Translations under genes and position numbers: made by a program
Assembly (NCBI GenBank): GCA_900112325.1
Contig: FOLJ01000017.1
Location: 62,001-126,000, forward strand
Origin: Micromonospora sediminimaris
GTDB lineage: Bacteria; Actinomycetota; Actinomycetes; Mycobacteriales; Micromonosporaceae
Direction of reading: 5' to 3'
Length of the DNA: 64,000 bases
The notes under the pieces: generated by a model
Told to the model about the DNA's origin: nothing
Database searches by the model: none
Seen by the model: the letters and a program-made list of their open reading frames with translations, nothing else
Shown here: positions 8,616 through 16,924 of the stretch, piece after piece
Numbering within the stretch: position 1 is the stretch's first letter
How the letters are laid out: every line of letters starts with the position of its first letter

Positions 8616-9770
8616 TCACATCCCCAGGTCGCGGGCGATGATCATGCGCTGCACCTCGGAGGTACCCTCGCCGATCTCCAGGATCTTGGAGTCCCGCCAG
8701 AACCGGGCCACCGGGTACTCGTTCATGAAGCCGTACCCGCCGTGGATCTGCGTCGCCTCCCGGGCGTTGTCCACCGCGATCGTGCTCGCGTGCAGCTTGG
8801 CGATCGCCGCCTGCCGCTTGAACGGCTCGCCGGCCAGCATTCGGGCAGCGGCGTCGTAATAGGCGAGCCGGGCGGTGTACGCCTTCGCCTCCATGTCAGC
8901 GATCTTGAACTGGATCGCCTGGTAGTTGCCGATCGGTTGGCCGAAGGCGTGCCGCTCCTTCGCGTACTTGATCGACTCGTCGACACAGCCCTGGGCGAGA
9001 CCGACGGCCAGCGCGGCGATGGCGATCCGGCCCTCGTCGAGGATGCGGAGGAACTGGGCGAAGCCACGACCCCGCTCGCCGAGCAGGTTCTCCGCCGGCA
9101 CCCGGCAGTCGTCGAAGTTCAGCTCGTGGGTGTCCGAGGCGGTCCAACCGACCTTGGAGTAGCCGGGCGCGACGGTGAAGCCGGGCGTCCCGCTGGGCAC
9201 GATGATGGAGGACAACTCCTTCGTGCCGTCCGGCCGGATGCCGGTGACCGCGGTGACGGTGACCAGGGCGGTGATGTCGGTGCCGGAGTTGGTGATGAAC
9301 GCCTTCGAGCCGTTGATGACCCATTCGCCGGTCGCCTCGTCCAGCACCGCCCGGGTCTCGGTGCCCCCCGCGTCCGAGCCGAAGCCCGGCTCGGTCAGCC
9401 CGAACCCAGCCAGCGCCTCGCCGCTGAGCAGCCGGGGCAGCCACCGCGACTTCTGCTCGTCGGTGCCGAACCGGTAGATCGGCATCGCGCCCAACGAGAC
9501 CGCCGCTTCCAGGGTGATGGCCACACTGGAGTCGACCCGGGCCAGTTCCTCCAGAGCCAGGCAGAGGGCGAAGTAGTCGCCGCCCATACCACCGTGCTCC
9601 TCGGCGAAGGGCAGGCCGAACAGGCCCATCTTGCCCATCTGGCGAATGATCTCGTACGGGAAGGTGTGCTGCTCGTAGTGCTCGGCGATGACCGGCGCGA
9701 CCACCTCGCGGGCGAAGTCCCGCACGCTGTCGCGAAGCGCCTCGTGCTCCTCGGTGAGCCGGAAGTCCAT
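8616..9770 (-). CDS. Acyl-CoA dehydrogenase (isovaleryl-CoA dehydrogenase candidate)
   Basis: A 384-residue FAD enzyme that introduces an alpha-beta double bond into an acyl-CoA, passing electrons to electron-transfer flavoprotein. The three domains are visible: N-terminal helices (about 1-120), a beta domain with the substrate/FAD signature G-F-G-L-T-E-P-G-F-G-S-D-A-G-G (about 120-230), and a C-terminal helical domain with I-H-G-G-Y-G-F-M-N-E-Y-P-V-A-R-F-W-R-D and the terminal E-G-T-S-E-V-Q-R segment. The Glu in I-G-E-G-T sits at the catalytic-base position of MCAD/SCAD enzymes; true isovaleryl-CoA dehydrogenases place it elsewhere. Substrate is therefore inferred from neighbours encoding MCC and HMG-CoA lyase functions. 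Start 9770 follows AGGAGGAACCCG. Confidence 0.88.
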   Translation of the reverse strand: MDFRLTEEHEALRDSVRDFAREVVAPVIAEHYEQHTFPYEIIRQMGKMGLFGLPFAEEHGGMGGDYFALCLALEELARVDSSVAITLEAAVSLGAMPIYRFGTDEQKSRWLPRLLSGEALAGFGLTEPGFGSDAGGTETRAVLDEATGEWVINGSKAFITNSGTDITALVTVTAVTGIRPDGTKELSSIIVPSGTPGFTVAPGYSKVGWTASDTHELNFDDCRVPAENLLGERGRGFAQFLRILDEGRIAIAALAVGLAQGCVDESIKYAKERHAFGQPIGNYQAIQFKIADMEAKAYTARLAYYDAAARMLAGEPFKRQAAIAKLHASTIAVDNAREATQIHGGYGFMNEYPVARFWRDSKILEIGEGTSEVQRMIIARDLGM

Positions 9771-9843
9771 CGGGTTCCTCCTGTGTGGACGGCCCGCCGG
9801 GCGCTCGTGACGCCGGGACGGGATCGTGCTGGTGCCGGACGGC

Positions 9844-11379
9844 TCAGACCGGGGTGACGCCGTGCCGTCGCCGGGAGAAGTGCCGCTGCTTGCCCCGGGC
9901 GGCGGCGAACCGGCGCACCAGCTCGGCACGCAGTTCCTGCGGCTCCACGATCGCGTCGACCACCAGCTCGCTGGCGAGCCGGACGATGTCGATGTCCCGC
10001 TCGTACTCCTCACGGCGGGCGGCGACGAAGGCCGCCCGCTCGGCCTCGTCCTCGATGGCCGCGATCTTGTTGGCGTACACGGCGTTGACCGCGGCCTCCG
10101 CACCCATCACCGCGATCTTGGCGGTGGGCAGCGCGATCGTGGCATCCGGCTCGAAGCCCGGCCCGGCCATGGCGTAGAGGCCGGCACCGTACGCCTTGCG
10201 CACCACCACACAGATCTTGGGTACGGTCGCCTCGGAGATCGCGGTGATCATCTTTGCGCCGTGCCGGATGATGCCCTGCTTCTCCACCGCACTGCCGACC
10301 ATGAACCCGGGCACGTCACTCAGGAACAGCAGCGGCACGTTGAACGCGTCGCAGAGCTGCACGAACCGGGTCGCCTTGTCGGCCGAGTCGACGAAGAGCA
10401 CCCCGCCCTTGAACATCGAGTTGTTGCCGACCACGCCGACGACCTCGCCGTTCAGTCGGCCGAATCCGATGGTCAACTCCTTGGCCCAGAGGGCCTGGAT
10501 CTCGAAGAAGGAGTCCTCGTCGAGCAGGCCCTTGACGTACCGGCGCATGTCGAACGCCTGCCGCTCGCTCGCCGGCACCAGCGCGGCGAGGTCGGCCTTG
10601 GTCGGCGCCTCGACGGCGGGCGCGGTCGGTGGCTGCTGGGTCCAGTTCGCCGGAAGGTACGACAGGTAGCGCTTCACCACGTCGAGCGCATCGGCCTCGG
10701 TCTTGCAGAGGAAGTGCCCGACACCGGACTCGGCGCAGTGCACCCGCGCCCCACCCATCGCTTCGAGGGTGGTCTTCTCGCCGGTGACCATCTCGACCAT
10801 CCGGTCCGATCCCAGGTACATGCTGGCGTTGCCGTCGACCATGGCGACCACGTCGCAGAACGCCGGAATGTACGCTCCGCCGGCCGCGCTGGGCCCGAAC
10901 AGCGCGCAGACCTGGGGGATCGAGCCGGAGGCGCGGACCTGGTTCCAGAAGATCTTTCCGGCGCCACGACGCCCGGGAAACAGCTCGACCTGGTCGGTGA
11001 TCCGGGCCCCGGCCGAGTCGACCAGGTAGACCATCGGGACACCGGTGTCGTACGCCCGCTCGATGATCCGGATGATCTTCTCGACGGTGCGGGCACCCCA
11101 GCTGCCGGCCTTGACCGTGGAGTCGTTTGCCATCAGGCAGACCTGACGACCGTCGATGGTGGCGGTGCCGGTGACCACGCCGTCGGCGGGCAGTCCCTCG
11201 GCGAGCGCGTTGGCGTAGAGGCCGTCCTCGACGAAGCTGCCCTCGTCGACCAGCAGCGCGACCCGCTCCCGGGCGAACAGTTTGCCCTTGGCCGCGTTTG
11301 CCGCGTGGTACCTCTCCGCGCCGCCGGCCCGAACCCGCTTGCGCAGCTGCTCCAGCGCCTCACCGTCAACCGTCACCAC
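9844..11379 (-). CDS. Acyl-CoA carboxylase beta (carboxyltransferase) subunit, methylcrotonyl-CoA type
   Basis: About 511 residues with the duplicated crotonase-like carboxyltransferase fold. It transfers CO2 from carboxybiotin to an acyl-CoA. Visible marks are the oxyanion-hole G-P-S-A-A-G-G-A-Y-I-P-A-F region in the N-half (near 165) and, in the C-half, the P-G-F-M-V-G and Y-G-A-G-L-Y-A-M-A-G-P motifs typical of MCC-type beta subunits (propionyl-CoA carboxylases differ here). Neighbouring HMG-CoA lyase and acyl-CoA dehydrogenase make leucine degradation the best fit. The start is uncertain: GTG codons at 11379 or 11376 follow a G-rich stretch, while a TTG at 11397 would add six residues and lacks a spaced ribosome site. 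Confidence 0.88.
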   Translation of the reverse strand: MVTVDGEALEQLRKRVRAGGAERYHAANAAKGKLFARERVALLVDEGSFVEDGLYANALAEGLPADGVVTGTATIDGRQVCLMANDSTVKAGSWGARTVEKIIRIIERAYDTGVPMVYLVDSAGARITDQVELFPGRRGAGKIFWNQVRASGSIPQVCALFGPSAAGGAYIPAFCDVVAMVDGNASMYLGSDRMVEMVTGEKTTLEAMGGARVHCAESGVGHFLCKTEADALDVVKRYLSYLPANWTQQPPTAPAVEAPTKADLAALVPASERQAFDMRRYVKGLLDEDSFFEIQALWAKELTIGFGRLNGEVVGVVGNNSMFKGGVLFVDSADKATRFVQLCDAFNVPLLFLSDVPGFMVGSAVEKQGIIRHGAKMITAISEATVPKICVVVRKAYGAGLYAMAGPGFEPDATIALPTAKIAVMGAEAAVNAVYANKIAAIEDEAERAAFVAARREEYERDIDIVRLASELVVDAIVEPQELRAELVRRFAAARGKQRHFSRRRHGVTPV

Positions 11380-11401
11380 GGCCCCCAAACCAAGCAACCT
11401 G

Positions 11402-11411
11402 AACGATCGTT
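11402..11411. promoter_or_regulatory. Perfect palindrome AACGATCGTT upstream of the carboxyltransferase gene
   Basis: A 10-bp perfect palindrome lies 22 bp upstream of the GTG start chosen for the carboxyltransferase. Its form suits a TetR-family dimer, and a TetR gene ends the same cluster at 14193-14819. The link is inferred, and no second copy was noticed in front of the other genes of the cluster. Confidence 0.35.
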
Positions 11412-11449
11412 AGGCTACCCCACTCCCACCCGCCCCCGCTAACCCCAGC

Positions 11450-11510
11450 GTTGATCATGAGGTTTACGGCAGTTCTAGAGATCAACTCTGCCGCTAACCT
11501 CATGATCAAC
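11450..11510. repeat. GTTGATCA palindrome, subfamily with GAGGTT..CGGCAG arms (copy 1)
   Basis: Arms 11450-11472 and 11488-11510 (23 bp, two mismatches) begin GTTGATCATGAGGTT and enclose a 15-nt loop. It lies between the carboxyltransferase start and the HMG-CoA lyase stop. A C-rich tract precedes it and a G-rich tract follows it on the plus strand, so the stem could extend. It closely matches copy 3 at 16925 and shares its GTTGATCA end with the copies at 12542, 19834 and 25574. It probably acts as terminator of the lyase gene, or it is a mobile-type palindromic unit. Confidence 0.8.
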
Positions 11511-11525
11511 CGCCGTTGGGCGGGG

Positions 11526-12437
11526 TCAGGTGGGCAGGGGGGTGAGGCGGGTGCGGGGGCCGGCGCGGAGGACGCCGGAGGGGAGAGTACGAGCGGTCAG
11601 GTGCTCGGCCAGCTCGGCGACCTCGATCAGGGCGTCCAGGTCGATCCCGGTGTCGATGCCCATGTCGTGCAGCATGTGCACCGCCTCCTCGGTAGCCAGG
11701 TTCCCGCTGGCCCCGGGCGCGTACGGACAGCCACCCAGCCCGCCGACACTGGCGTCGAACTCGGTGACGCCGAGCTCCAGGGCGGTCAGCAGATTGGCCA
11801 ACGCGGTGCCCCGGGTGTTGTGGAAGTGCAGCAGCACCGGAACTTCGGCGTTGCGATCACGTACGGCGGTGAGCAGGTCACGGACGCGTCGGGGCGTACC
11901 CATGCCGGTGGTGTCGCCGAAGGCGACGCGGTCGGCGCCGTCGCGGACCACCCGGTCCACGATGGCGGCCACCCGCGCCGGATCGATGTCGCCCTCGTAC
12001 GGGCAGCCGAAGCTGGTCGCCACGATGACCTCGGCGCGGGCACCGGCACCGTGCAGCAGGTCGATCAGCTCGGCGATGTCGTCAAGCGACTCGTCGGTGG
12101 ACCGGTTGACGTTGCGCCGGTTGTGCGTGTCGCTTGCCGAGACGACCACCTCGATCTCGGTGAAGCCGGCGGCGAGGGCGCGCTGCGCGCCGCGCGTGTT
12201 CGGCACCAACGCGGAGTAACGCACCCCGTCGACCCGCTGCGCCCGTCGCCACACCTCGTCGGCGTCGGCCATCTGCGGGATCGCCCTGGGGTGCACGAAC
12301 GAGACCGCCTCGATCCGCCGTACCCCCGTCTGCGAGAGCGCGTCGAGCAGCCGCACCTTGGCGTCGGTGGGGATCGGTGCCTCGTTCTGCAACCCGTCAC
12401 GCGGCCCGACCTCACGAATGGACACGTACTCCGGCAT
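11526..12437 (-). CDS. Hydroxymethylglutaryl-CoA lyase
   Basis: A 303-residue TIM-barrel enzyme of the HMGL-like family that splits HMG-CoA into acetoacetate and acetyl-CoA, the last step of leucine degradation. The N-terminal barrel motif V-G-P-R-D-G-L-Q-N-E (about residues 10-19) supplies the catalytic Arg-Asp pair, and the HMG-CoA lyase signature S-V-G-G-L-G-G-C-P-Y-A-P-G-A-S-G-N lies near residue 232 with its catalytic Cys. Metal-ligand histidines are in L-L-H-F-H-N-T. ATG at 12437 gives the usual family N-terminus; in-frame GTG codons up to 12467 are alternatives. It lies in the minus-strand cluster between the biotin carboxylase and the carboxyltransferase. Confidence 0.93.
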   Translation of the reverse strand: MPEYVSIREVGPRDGLQNEAPIPTDAKVRLLDALSQTGVRRIEAVSFVHPRAIPQMADADEVWRRAQRVDGVRYSALVPNTRGAQRALAAGFTEIEVVVSASDTHNRRNVNRSTDESLDDIAELIDLLHGAGARAEVIVATSFGCPYEGDIDPARVAAIVDRVVRDGADRVAFGDTTGMGTPRRVRDLLTAVRDRNAEVPVLLHFHNTRGTALANLLTALELGVTEFDASVGGLGGCPYAPGASGNLATEEAVHMLHDMGIDTGIDLDALIEVAELAEHLTARTLPSGVLRAGPRTRLTPLPT

Positions 12438-12541
12438 CTCCACCACCCACCCACCTAGCTGTGACACTCACTGCCCCAACCCTCCCCAGCATGTCACACC
12501 CCCACCCCACCCCACCCCGCGTGACCCCGCGTGACCCCCGC

Positions 12542-12602
12542 GTTGATCAAGAAGTTTTGGTCGGCTGCGGGCACGAATCCCGACCAAAACTTCTTGATCA
12601 AC
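12542..12602. repeat. GTTGATCA palindrome, subfamily with AAGAAGTTTTGGTC arms (copy 2)
   Basis: Perfect 22-bp arms at 12542-12563 and 12581-12602 begin GTTGATCAAGAAGTTTTGG and flank a 17-nt loop. It lies between the HMG-CoA lyase start and the biotin carboxylase stop (12625), with a C-rich tract to its left and a G-rich tract to its right. The arm sequence is identical to that of copy 4 at 19834, although the loops differ. Confidence 0.85.
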
Positions 12603-12624
12603 CGGCCCAGGGTCGGGGGGTGGG

Positions 12625-13962
12625 TCAGCGGAGGTGGGAGACGATGCTGGTGTCGTAGTCGCCGGAGAGGAACTCCTGGTTTTCGAGCAGCTCGGCGAAG
12701 AAGGGGAGGTTGTGCTTGGGGCCGGACAGGTCGAAAGCGGCCACTGCCGCGCGGGCGCGGGCGATGGCCTCGGTCCGGTCCTGGCCGTGCACGATCAGCT
12801 TCGCCATCAGGCTGTCGTAGAACGGGGTGACGGTGTTCCCCTCGGCGTAGCCGGAGTCGACGCGTACGCCCTCGCCGGTCGGCTCGACCCAGGTCTTGAT
12901 CGTCCCGGGGCCGGGCAGGAACCGCTTCGGATCCTCGGCGTTGACCCGCAGCTCGATGGCGTGCCCGCGCACGGTCAGCGCGTCCGGGTCGAAGGTCGGC
13001 GGCAGGCCGGCCGCCACCCGCAGCTGCTCCTCCACCAGGTCGATGCCGTGCACCAGCTCGGTCACCGGGTGCTCCACCTGAAGCCGGGTGTTCATTTCCA
13101 GGAAGAAGAACTCCCCGGTCGTCGGATCGAGCAGGCACTCGACGGTGCCGGCGTTGCGGTAGTCGACCGCCTCGCCCGCCCGCACCGCCGCTGCCAGCAG
13201 GCGGGACCGTAGCTCCGGCGAGACCGCCGGGGAGGGCGACTCCTCCACCAGCTTCTGGTTGCGCCGCTGCACCGAGCACTCCCGCTCGCCCAGCGCCAGC
13301 ACCCGGCCGTCGGCCAGGCCGAGGATCTGCACCTCGACGTGCCGTACCCGGGGGAAGTACCGCTCCAGCAGCACCGAGCCGTCGCCGAACATCCGCTCCG
13401 CGAAGGCCCGGACCTTGTCGTACTCGGTGCGCAGCGCAGCCTCGTCGACCGCCACCCCCATGCCCATGCCGCCGCCACCGGCAGCGGCCTTCACCATCAC
13501 CGGGTAGCCGATCTCTGCCGCCGCCGCGACCGCCGCCGCCACGTCGGCCGCCGGCTCGGTGGTCCCGGCCGCCACCGGCACGCCGGCCGCCGCCATCAGG
13601 TTCCGCGCATTGATCTTGTCGCCCATCGCGCTTATCGCGTCCGCGCCGGGTCCGACCCAGATCAGGCCGCTGGCCTCGACGGTACGGGCGAAGTCGGCGT
13701 TCTCCGACAGGAAGCCGTAACCGGGGTGGATCGCCTGCGCCCCGGTCGACCGGGCGGCGGCGAGGATCGCCTCGGTGTTGCGGTAGCTCTGCGCCGGGTT
13801 GGCCGGGCCGACGCAGACGGCCTCGTCGGCCTCGGCGACGAACGGCAGGTCGGCGTCGGCCTCCGAGTGGACCGCGATCGCCCGCACCCCGAGCCGCCTG
13901 GCGGTACGGATGATCCGGCGGGCGATCTCGCCCCGGTTGGCGACCAGCAGCGACTCGATCAT
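12625..13962 (-). CDS. Biotin carboxylase subunit (stand-alone, no carrier domain)
   Basis: A 445-residue ATP-grasp enzyme that carboxylates biotin on a carrier protein using ATP and bicarbonate. The N-terminal domain opens with L-L-V-A-N-R-G-E-I-A-R-R-I. The ATP-grasp domain carries the glycine-rich loop K-A-A-A-G-G-G-G-M-G-M-G (near 160-170) and the catalytic E-M-N-T-R-L-Q-V-E-H-P-V-T-E (near 285-300). The C-terminal domain ends at D-Y-D-T-S-I-V-S-H-L-R. It stops where AccC-type enzymes stop; methylcrotonyl-CoA carboxylase alpha subunits usually continue about 200 residues with a biotinyl domain, which is absent here and in the flanking gaps. A carrier protein must come from elsewhere. Start 13962 follows GAGGAAGC. 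Confidence 0.9.
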   Translation of the reverse strand: MIESLLVANRGEIARRIIRTARRLGVRAIAVHSEADADLPFVAEADEAVCVGPANPAQSYRNTEAILAAARSTGAQAIHPGYGFLSENADFARTVEASGLIWVGPGADAISAMGDKINARNLMAAAGVPVAAGTTEPAADVAAAVAAAAEIGYPVMVKAAAGGGGMGMGVAVDEAALRTEYDKVRAFAERMFGDGSVLLERYFPRVRHVEVQILGLADGRVLALGERECSVQRRNQKLVEESPSPAVSPELRSRLLAAAVRAGEAVDYRNAGTVECLLDPTTGEFFFLEMNTRLQVEHPVTELVHGIDLVEEQLRVAAGLPPTFDPDALTVRGHAIELRVNAEDPKRFLPGPGTIKTWVEPTGEGVRVDSGYAEGNTVTPFYDSLMAKLIVHGQDRTEAIARARAAVAAFDLSGPKHNLPFFAELLENQEFLSGDYDTSIVSHLR

Positions 13963-14026
13963 GCTTCCTCCGCGTCCAGATGGTGGGATCGCGTGCAAGG
14001 GAACCATGTCGCCCCGGGTGCGAGGA

Positions 14027-14063
14027 AGGGCCCCCTCTCAACGCCTGCGGCAGAGGGGGCCCT
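14027..14063. terminator. Perfect 12-bp GGGCCCCC hairpin between tetR and the biotin carboxylase gene
   Basis: Arms AGGGCCCCCTCT (14027-14038) and its complement (14052-14063) flank a 13-nt loop. It lies downstream of the TetR stop and 65 bp upstream of the biotin carboxylase start on the minus strand. It could terminate tetR or attenuate the catabolic genes. Confidence 0.6.
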
Positions 14064-14192
14064 GGTGCGGTGTCCGAGCGACGGCGAAGCGGGCGTACCG
14101 GGGTCGGCTCCTCGGTCGATGGCGGCCAGCGTGGATGTGACGAAGCACACCGGTCCTGGCCGGTCAGCCCAGCACCGCCGGACGGGAACGGG

Positions 14193-14819
14193 TCAGGCGG
14201 GCTCGGTGGGGGCGAGCAGCGCGGCCAGCGTGGCGGCGCGCAGCAGCTCGGACCGACGCCGGTGGTCGACCTCGCCGCCGAGGAACGGGGTGGAGTTCAT
14301 CAGGCCGAACGCGGCGTGTGCCAACACCCGCGCCTCACCGTCCGGCAGCCCCGGGTGCAGGGCGGTCAGCACGGTGACCCACTCCTCGACGTAGAGCCGT
14401 TGGAGTCGGCGGATGTGCCGTCTGGGCTCCTCCGGCAGCCGATCCAGCTCGTGCAGATGCAGCGCGATGACGGCCGGATTGGCGAGCGCGAAGTCGACGT
14501 GGAAGTCGATAAGCGACTCCAGCGAGGCGCGCGGGTCGCCGGGATGGGCGGCGGAGCGCTGCCGTCCGCCGTCGAGCAGCCCTTCGCTGACCGGCGTCAG
14601 CGCGGCGACCAGCATCGCCTCCTTGCCGGCGAAGTGGTGGTAGAGCGCCGGGCCGGTCACGCCGGCAGCCGCGCCGATGTCGTCCATCGACACACCGTGG
14701 TAGCCCCGCGAGGCGAACAGACCCACCGCGATCTCAAGAATCTCGTCCTTGCGGGATCGGCGTCGTCCCGCCCCCGTGGCCCCGCCGTTCGCCCCCCGGG
14801 CCTGCTGCTCCACCGTCAC
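14193..14819 (-). CDS. TetR-family regulator of the catabolic cluster
   Basis: A 208-residue regulator. The HTH spans about 24-70, with E-I-A-V-G-L-F-A-S-R-G-Y-H-G-V-S-M-D-D-I-G-A-A-A-G-V followed by the recognition helix G-P-A-L-Y-H-H-F-A-G-K-E. The C-terminal ligand domain is all-helical. Residues 1-22 are a basic, disordered leader. It is the first gene of the minus-strand acyl-CoA degradation block and probably represses it, sensing a CoA thioester (inference from position). The start is GTG 14819, with another GTG two codons later. Confidence 0.88.
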   Translation of the reverse strand: MTVEQQARGANGGATGAGRRRSRKDEILEIAVGLFASRGYHGVSMDDIGAAAGVTGPALYHHFAGKEAMLVAALTPVSEGLLDGGRQRSAAHPGDPRASLESLIDFHVDFALANPAVIALHLHELDRLPEEPRRHIRRLQRLYVEEWVTVLTALHPGLPDGEARVLAHAAFGLMNSTPFLGGEVDHRRRSELLRAATLAALLAPTEPA

Positions 14820-14894
14820 CGGGCCAGCGTAGACCCGACTGTCGACAGCGTGGGGCCGTGGTTACCCGCCAGTCCGATTGCCGGGAACGTCGAC

Positions 14895-16046
14895 TCACGT
14901 CGGGCGTTGGTTGAGGCCGGAGAGCCGGAGCGCAATCCGGTGCCGCACCGGCGGCAGCACCGAGATCAGGCGTAGCAGCAGGTCCCGGGCCGGTCGGGCG
15001 GCGGGCGGCACGGTGGCGAGGCGGGTCAGTCGGTCGGCGAATCCGGCCACCTCGTTTGCGAGTGGCCGACGTCTGGCCGCGTACTCGTCCAGCCGGGTCT
15101 CGGCGGCTCCGGCGAGCACGTCGGCCAGGGTCTCGCCGAGGTCGACGGCATCGCTGATGCCGAGGTTCATGCCCTGCCCGCCGGCCGGGCTGTGCACGTG
15201 TCCGGCGTCGCCGGCCAGCAGCACCGGCCCGGAACGGAACGTCCCGGCGACCCGTCGGTGCAGTCGGAAGCGCGAGGACCAGAGCACCTCGCGTACCTGG
15301 TCCGGCCGTTGCCGCGGACCACGCTCGTCGAGCAAGCGTTGCAGATAGGCCGCGTCCGGCTCGGCGGGCGGATCGGTGACGGTGGCGACCAGGCGTACCC
15401 GCCCGTCGGGCAGTGGCGCCCAGACCAGTGGCCCGCCCCGGGCAAGGAAGATCGACGCGCCGTCGCGGGGCAGGCCGCTGTCGACGCGTACGTCGGCAAG
15501 CACGAACGACTCCTCGGAGCCGGCCGGCCCGGTGAACGTGATGCCGGCCAGCTCACGGACGGTGCTGTTGATGCCGTCGGCCCCGATCACCCATCGGGCA
15601 CGCAGGCTCGTGCCGTCGAAGTCGGCCACCGCGCCGTCGCCGTCGCGGCGCAGGCCGGTGAGCCGGTACGGGCGCAGCACCCGTACACCGGCCTCGGCCA
15701 GCTGATCGGTGAGCACCTCCTCGGTCACCGACTGGGAGACCATCAGCGCGTACCGGTGCCGGCTGGGCAACCCGCCGAACGGCACGGTGACCAGCACCCG
15801 GTCCCGGTCACGGACGCTGAACCGGGCCGACCGCAGCCCTCGGGCCACAAGCGTCCCGCCGGCGCCGATCCGGTCGAGCACCTCCAGGGTGTACGCGTGC
15901 ACGACCGCGGCCCGCGAGGTCACCGCCGGCTTCTCCCGCTGGTCTACGACGGTCACCTCGACCCCTCGGCGGGCCAGGGTGAGTGCGGCGGTGAGCCCGG
16001 TGGGGCCCGCGCCGACGACCAGGACGTCCCTTCGTTCGGGCAGCAT
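14895..16046 (-). CDS. FAD-dependent aromatic-type monooxygenase
   Basis: A 383-residue flavoprotein of the p-hydroxybenzoate hydroxylase class. It carries the Rossmann motif V-V-G-A-G-P-T-G-L near the N-terminus, the middle D-G motif (V-I-G-A-D-G-I-N-S-T-V-R), and the second FAD motif L-A-G-D-A-G-H-V-H-S-P-A-G-G-Q-G-M-N-L-G. The class uses NAD(P)H and O2 to hydroxylate aromatics or modify polyketides and antibiotics; the TetR partner suggests xenobiotic or antibiotic inactivation. The ATG at 16046 follows GAGGAGGTCGCC; an upstream in-frame ATG at 16088 falls inside the operator array. It is divergent from the TetR gene at 16153. Confidence 0.88.
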   Translation of the reverse strand: MLPERRDVLVVGAGPTGLTAALTLARRGVEVTVVDQREKPAVTSRAAVVHAYTLEVLDRIGAGGTLVARGLRSARFSVRDRDRVLVTVPFGGLPSRHRYALMVSQSVTEEVLTDQLAEAGVRVLRPYRLTGLRRDGDGAVADFDGTSLRARWVIGADGINSTVRELAGITFTGPAGSEESFVLADVRVDSGLPRDGASIFLARGGPLVWAPLPDGRVRLVATVTDPPAEPDAAYLQRLLDERGPRQRPDQVREVLWSSRFRLHRRVAGTFRSGPVLLAGDAGHVHSPAGGQGMNLGISDAVDLGETLADVLAGAAETRLDEYAARRRPLANEVAGFADRLTRLATVPPAARPARDLLLRLISVLPPVRHRIALRLSGLNQRPT

Positions 16047-16066
16047 GGCGACCTCCTCGGCAGTAT

Positions 16067-16138
16067 GCCAACAACTGTTGGCCAACACTTGTTGGCAACG
16101 TTAGGCCGCCCCGGATTGAGAAGTCAACAGCCGTTGGC
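16067..16138. promoter_or_regulatory. Cluster of TetR-type operators between monooxygenase and tetR
   Basis: Two inverted repeats share two bases: GCCAACAACTGTTGGC (16067-16082) and GCCAACACTTGTTGGC (16081-16096). A third, degenerate one is GTCAACAGCCGTTGGC (16123-16138). All share GYCAAC/GTTGGC half-sites with similar spacing. They lie in the 106-bp divergent gap, a classic layout for a TetR repressor controlling both genes. Confidence 0.75.
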
Positions 16139-16152
16139 ATACCGTCGGTCAC

Positions 16153-16899
16153 ATGACGGAGGGCGTACCCGGAGGGGCTTCGAAACCTGTCGCGGAGTCG
16201 CCGGCCGACGGCGGACGCCGAAGCGCGGCGTCGGGCGGCAGTCGGCGCGACGCGGGGCCGGCGGCGTCGGGCGGCGGACGCCATAGCGGGGAGCCCGCGG
16301 CGGACGGCGAAGGCCGCAGCTCGGAAACGCCGTCCGGCGGCGGACGTCGCAGCTCGGAGGTGACCCGGGCGGCGATCCTGCGGGCCGCCCGCGACCGCTT
16401 CGCCGCCGACGGGTACGACCGGGCGACGATCCGGGCCATCGCCGCGGACGCGCGGATCGACCCGTCGATGGTGATGCGGTACTTCGGCAGCAAGGAGAAC
16501 CTGTTCGCCACGGCGGCCGAGTTCGACCTACGACTGCCCGACCTGAGCGGCGTGCCGGCCGATCGACTCGGCACGGCGCTGGTCAGCTACTTCTTCACCC
16601 GGTGGGAGGGCGACTCGACGCTGCCGGCACTGCTGCGCACGGCGAGCACCAACCCGAGCGGGGCGGAGCGGGTACGCGCCATCTTCGCCACCCAGCTCGG
16701 CGTGGCGGTCGGCCGGGTGGTCGCCGACCCCGACGAGGCCCCACGGCGCGCCGGACTGGTCGCCAGCCAACTGCTCGGCGTCGCCCTGACCCGATACGTC
16801 CTGCGCCTACCCCCGATGGTCGACATCTCCCCGGCCGAGCTGATCACCTGGCTCGCCCCCACCGTCCAGCGTTACCTACGCGACCCGGATCCGCGCTGA
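16153..16899 (+). CDS. TetR-family regulator, divergent from monooxygenase
   Basis: A 248-residue regulator. Residues 1-68 are an unusually long low-complexity leader (Gly, Arg, Ser, Ala). The HTH follows (about 69-115): A-A-I-L-R-A-A-R-D-R-F-A-A-D-G-Y-D-R-A-T-I-R-A-I-A and the recognition helix S-M-V-M-R-Y-F-G-S-K-E-N-L-F. The C-terminal domain is helical. A downstream start would remove most of the leader, but no better ribosome site is evident. It likely binds the CCAAC/GTTGG operators in front of it. Confidence 0.88.
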   Translation: MTEGVPGGASKPVAESPADGGRRSAASGGSRRDAGPAASGGGRHSGEPAADGEGRSSETPSGGGRRSSEVTRAAILRAARDRFAADGYDRATIRAIAADARIDPSMVMRYFGSKENLFATAAEFDLRLPDLSGVPADRLGTALVSYFFTRWEGDSTLPALLRTASTNPSGAERVRAIFATQLGVAVGRVVADPDEAPRRAGLVASQLLGVALTRYVLRLPPMVDISPAELITWLAPTVQRYLRDPDPR

Positions 16900-16924
16900 C
16901 CCCCTGCGCTACCGACCCCGCCTC

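Noticed and set aside
9771..10103. N-terminal extension of the acyl-CoA dehydrogenase
   Set aside because: This frame overlaps the carboxyltransferase coding region on the same strand and reads as Arg/Ser/Pro-rich shadow protein; ATG 9770 has a strong ribosome site.
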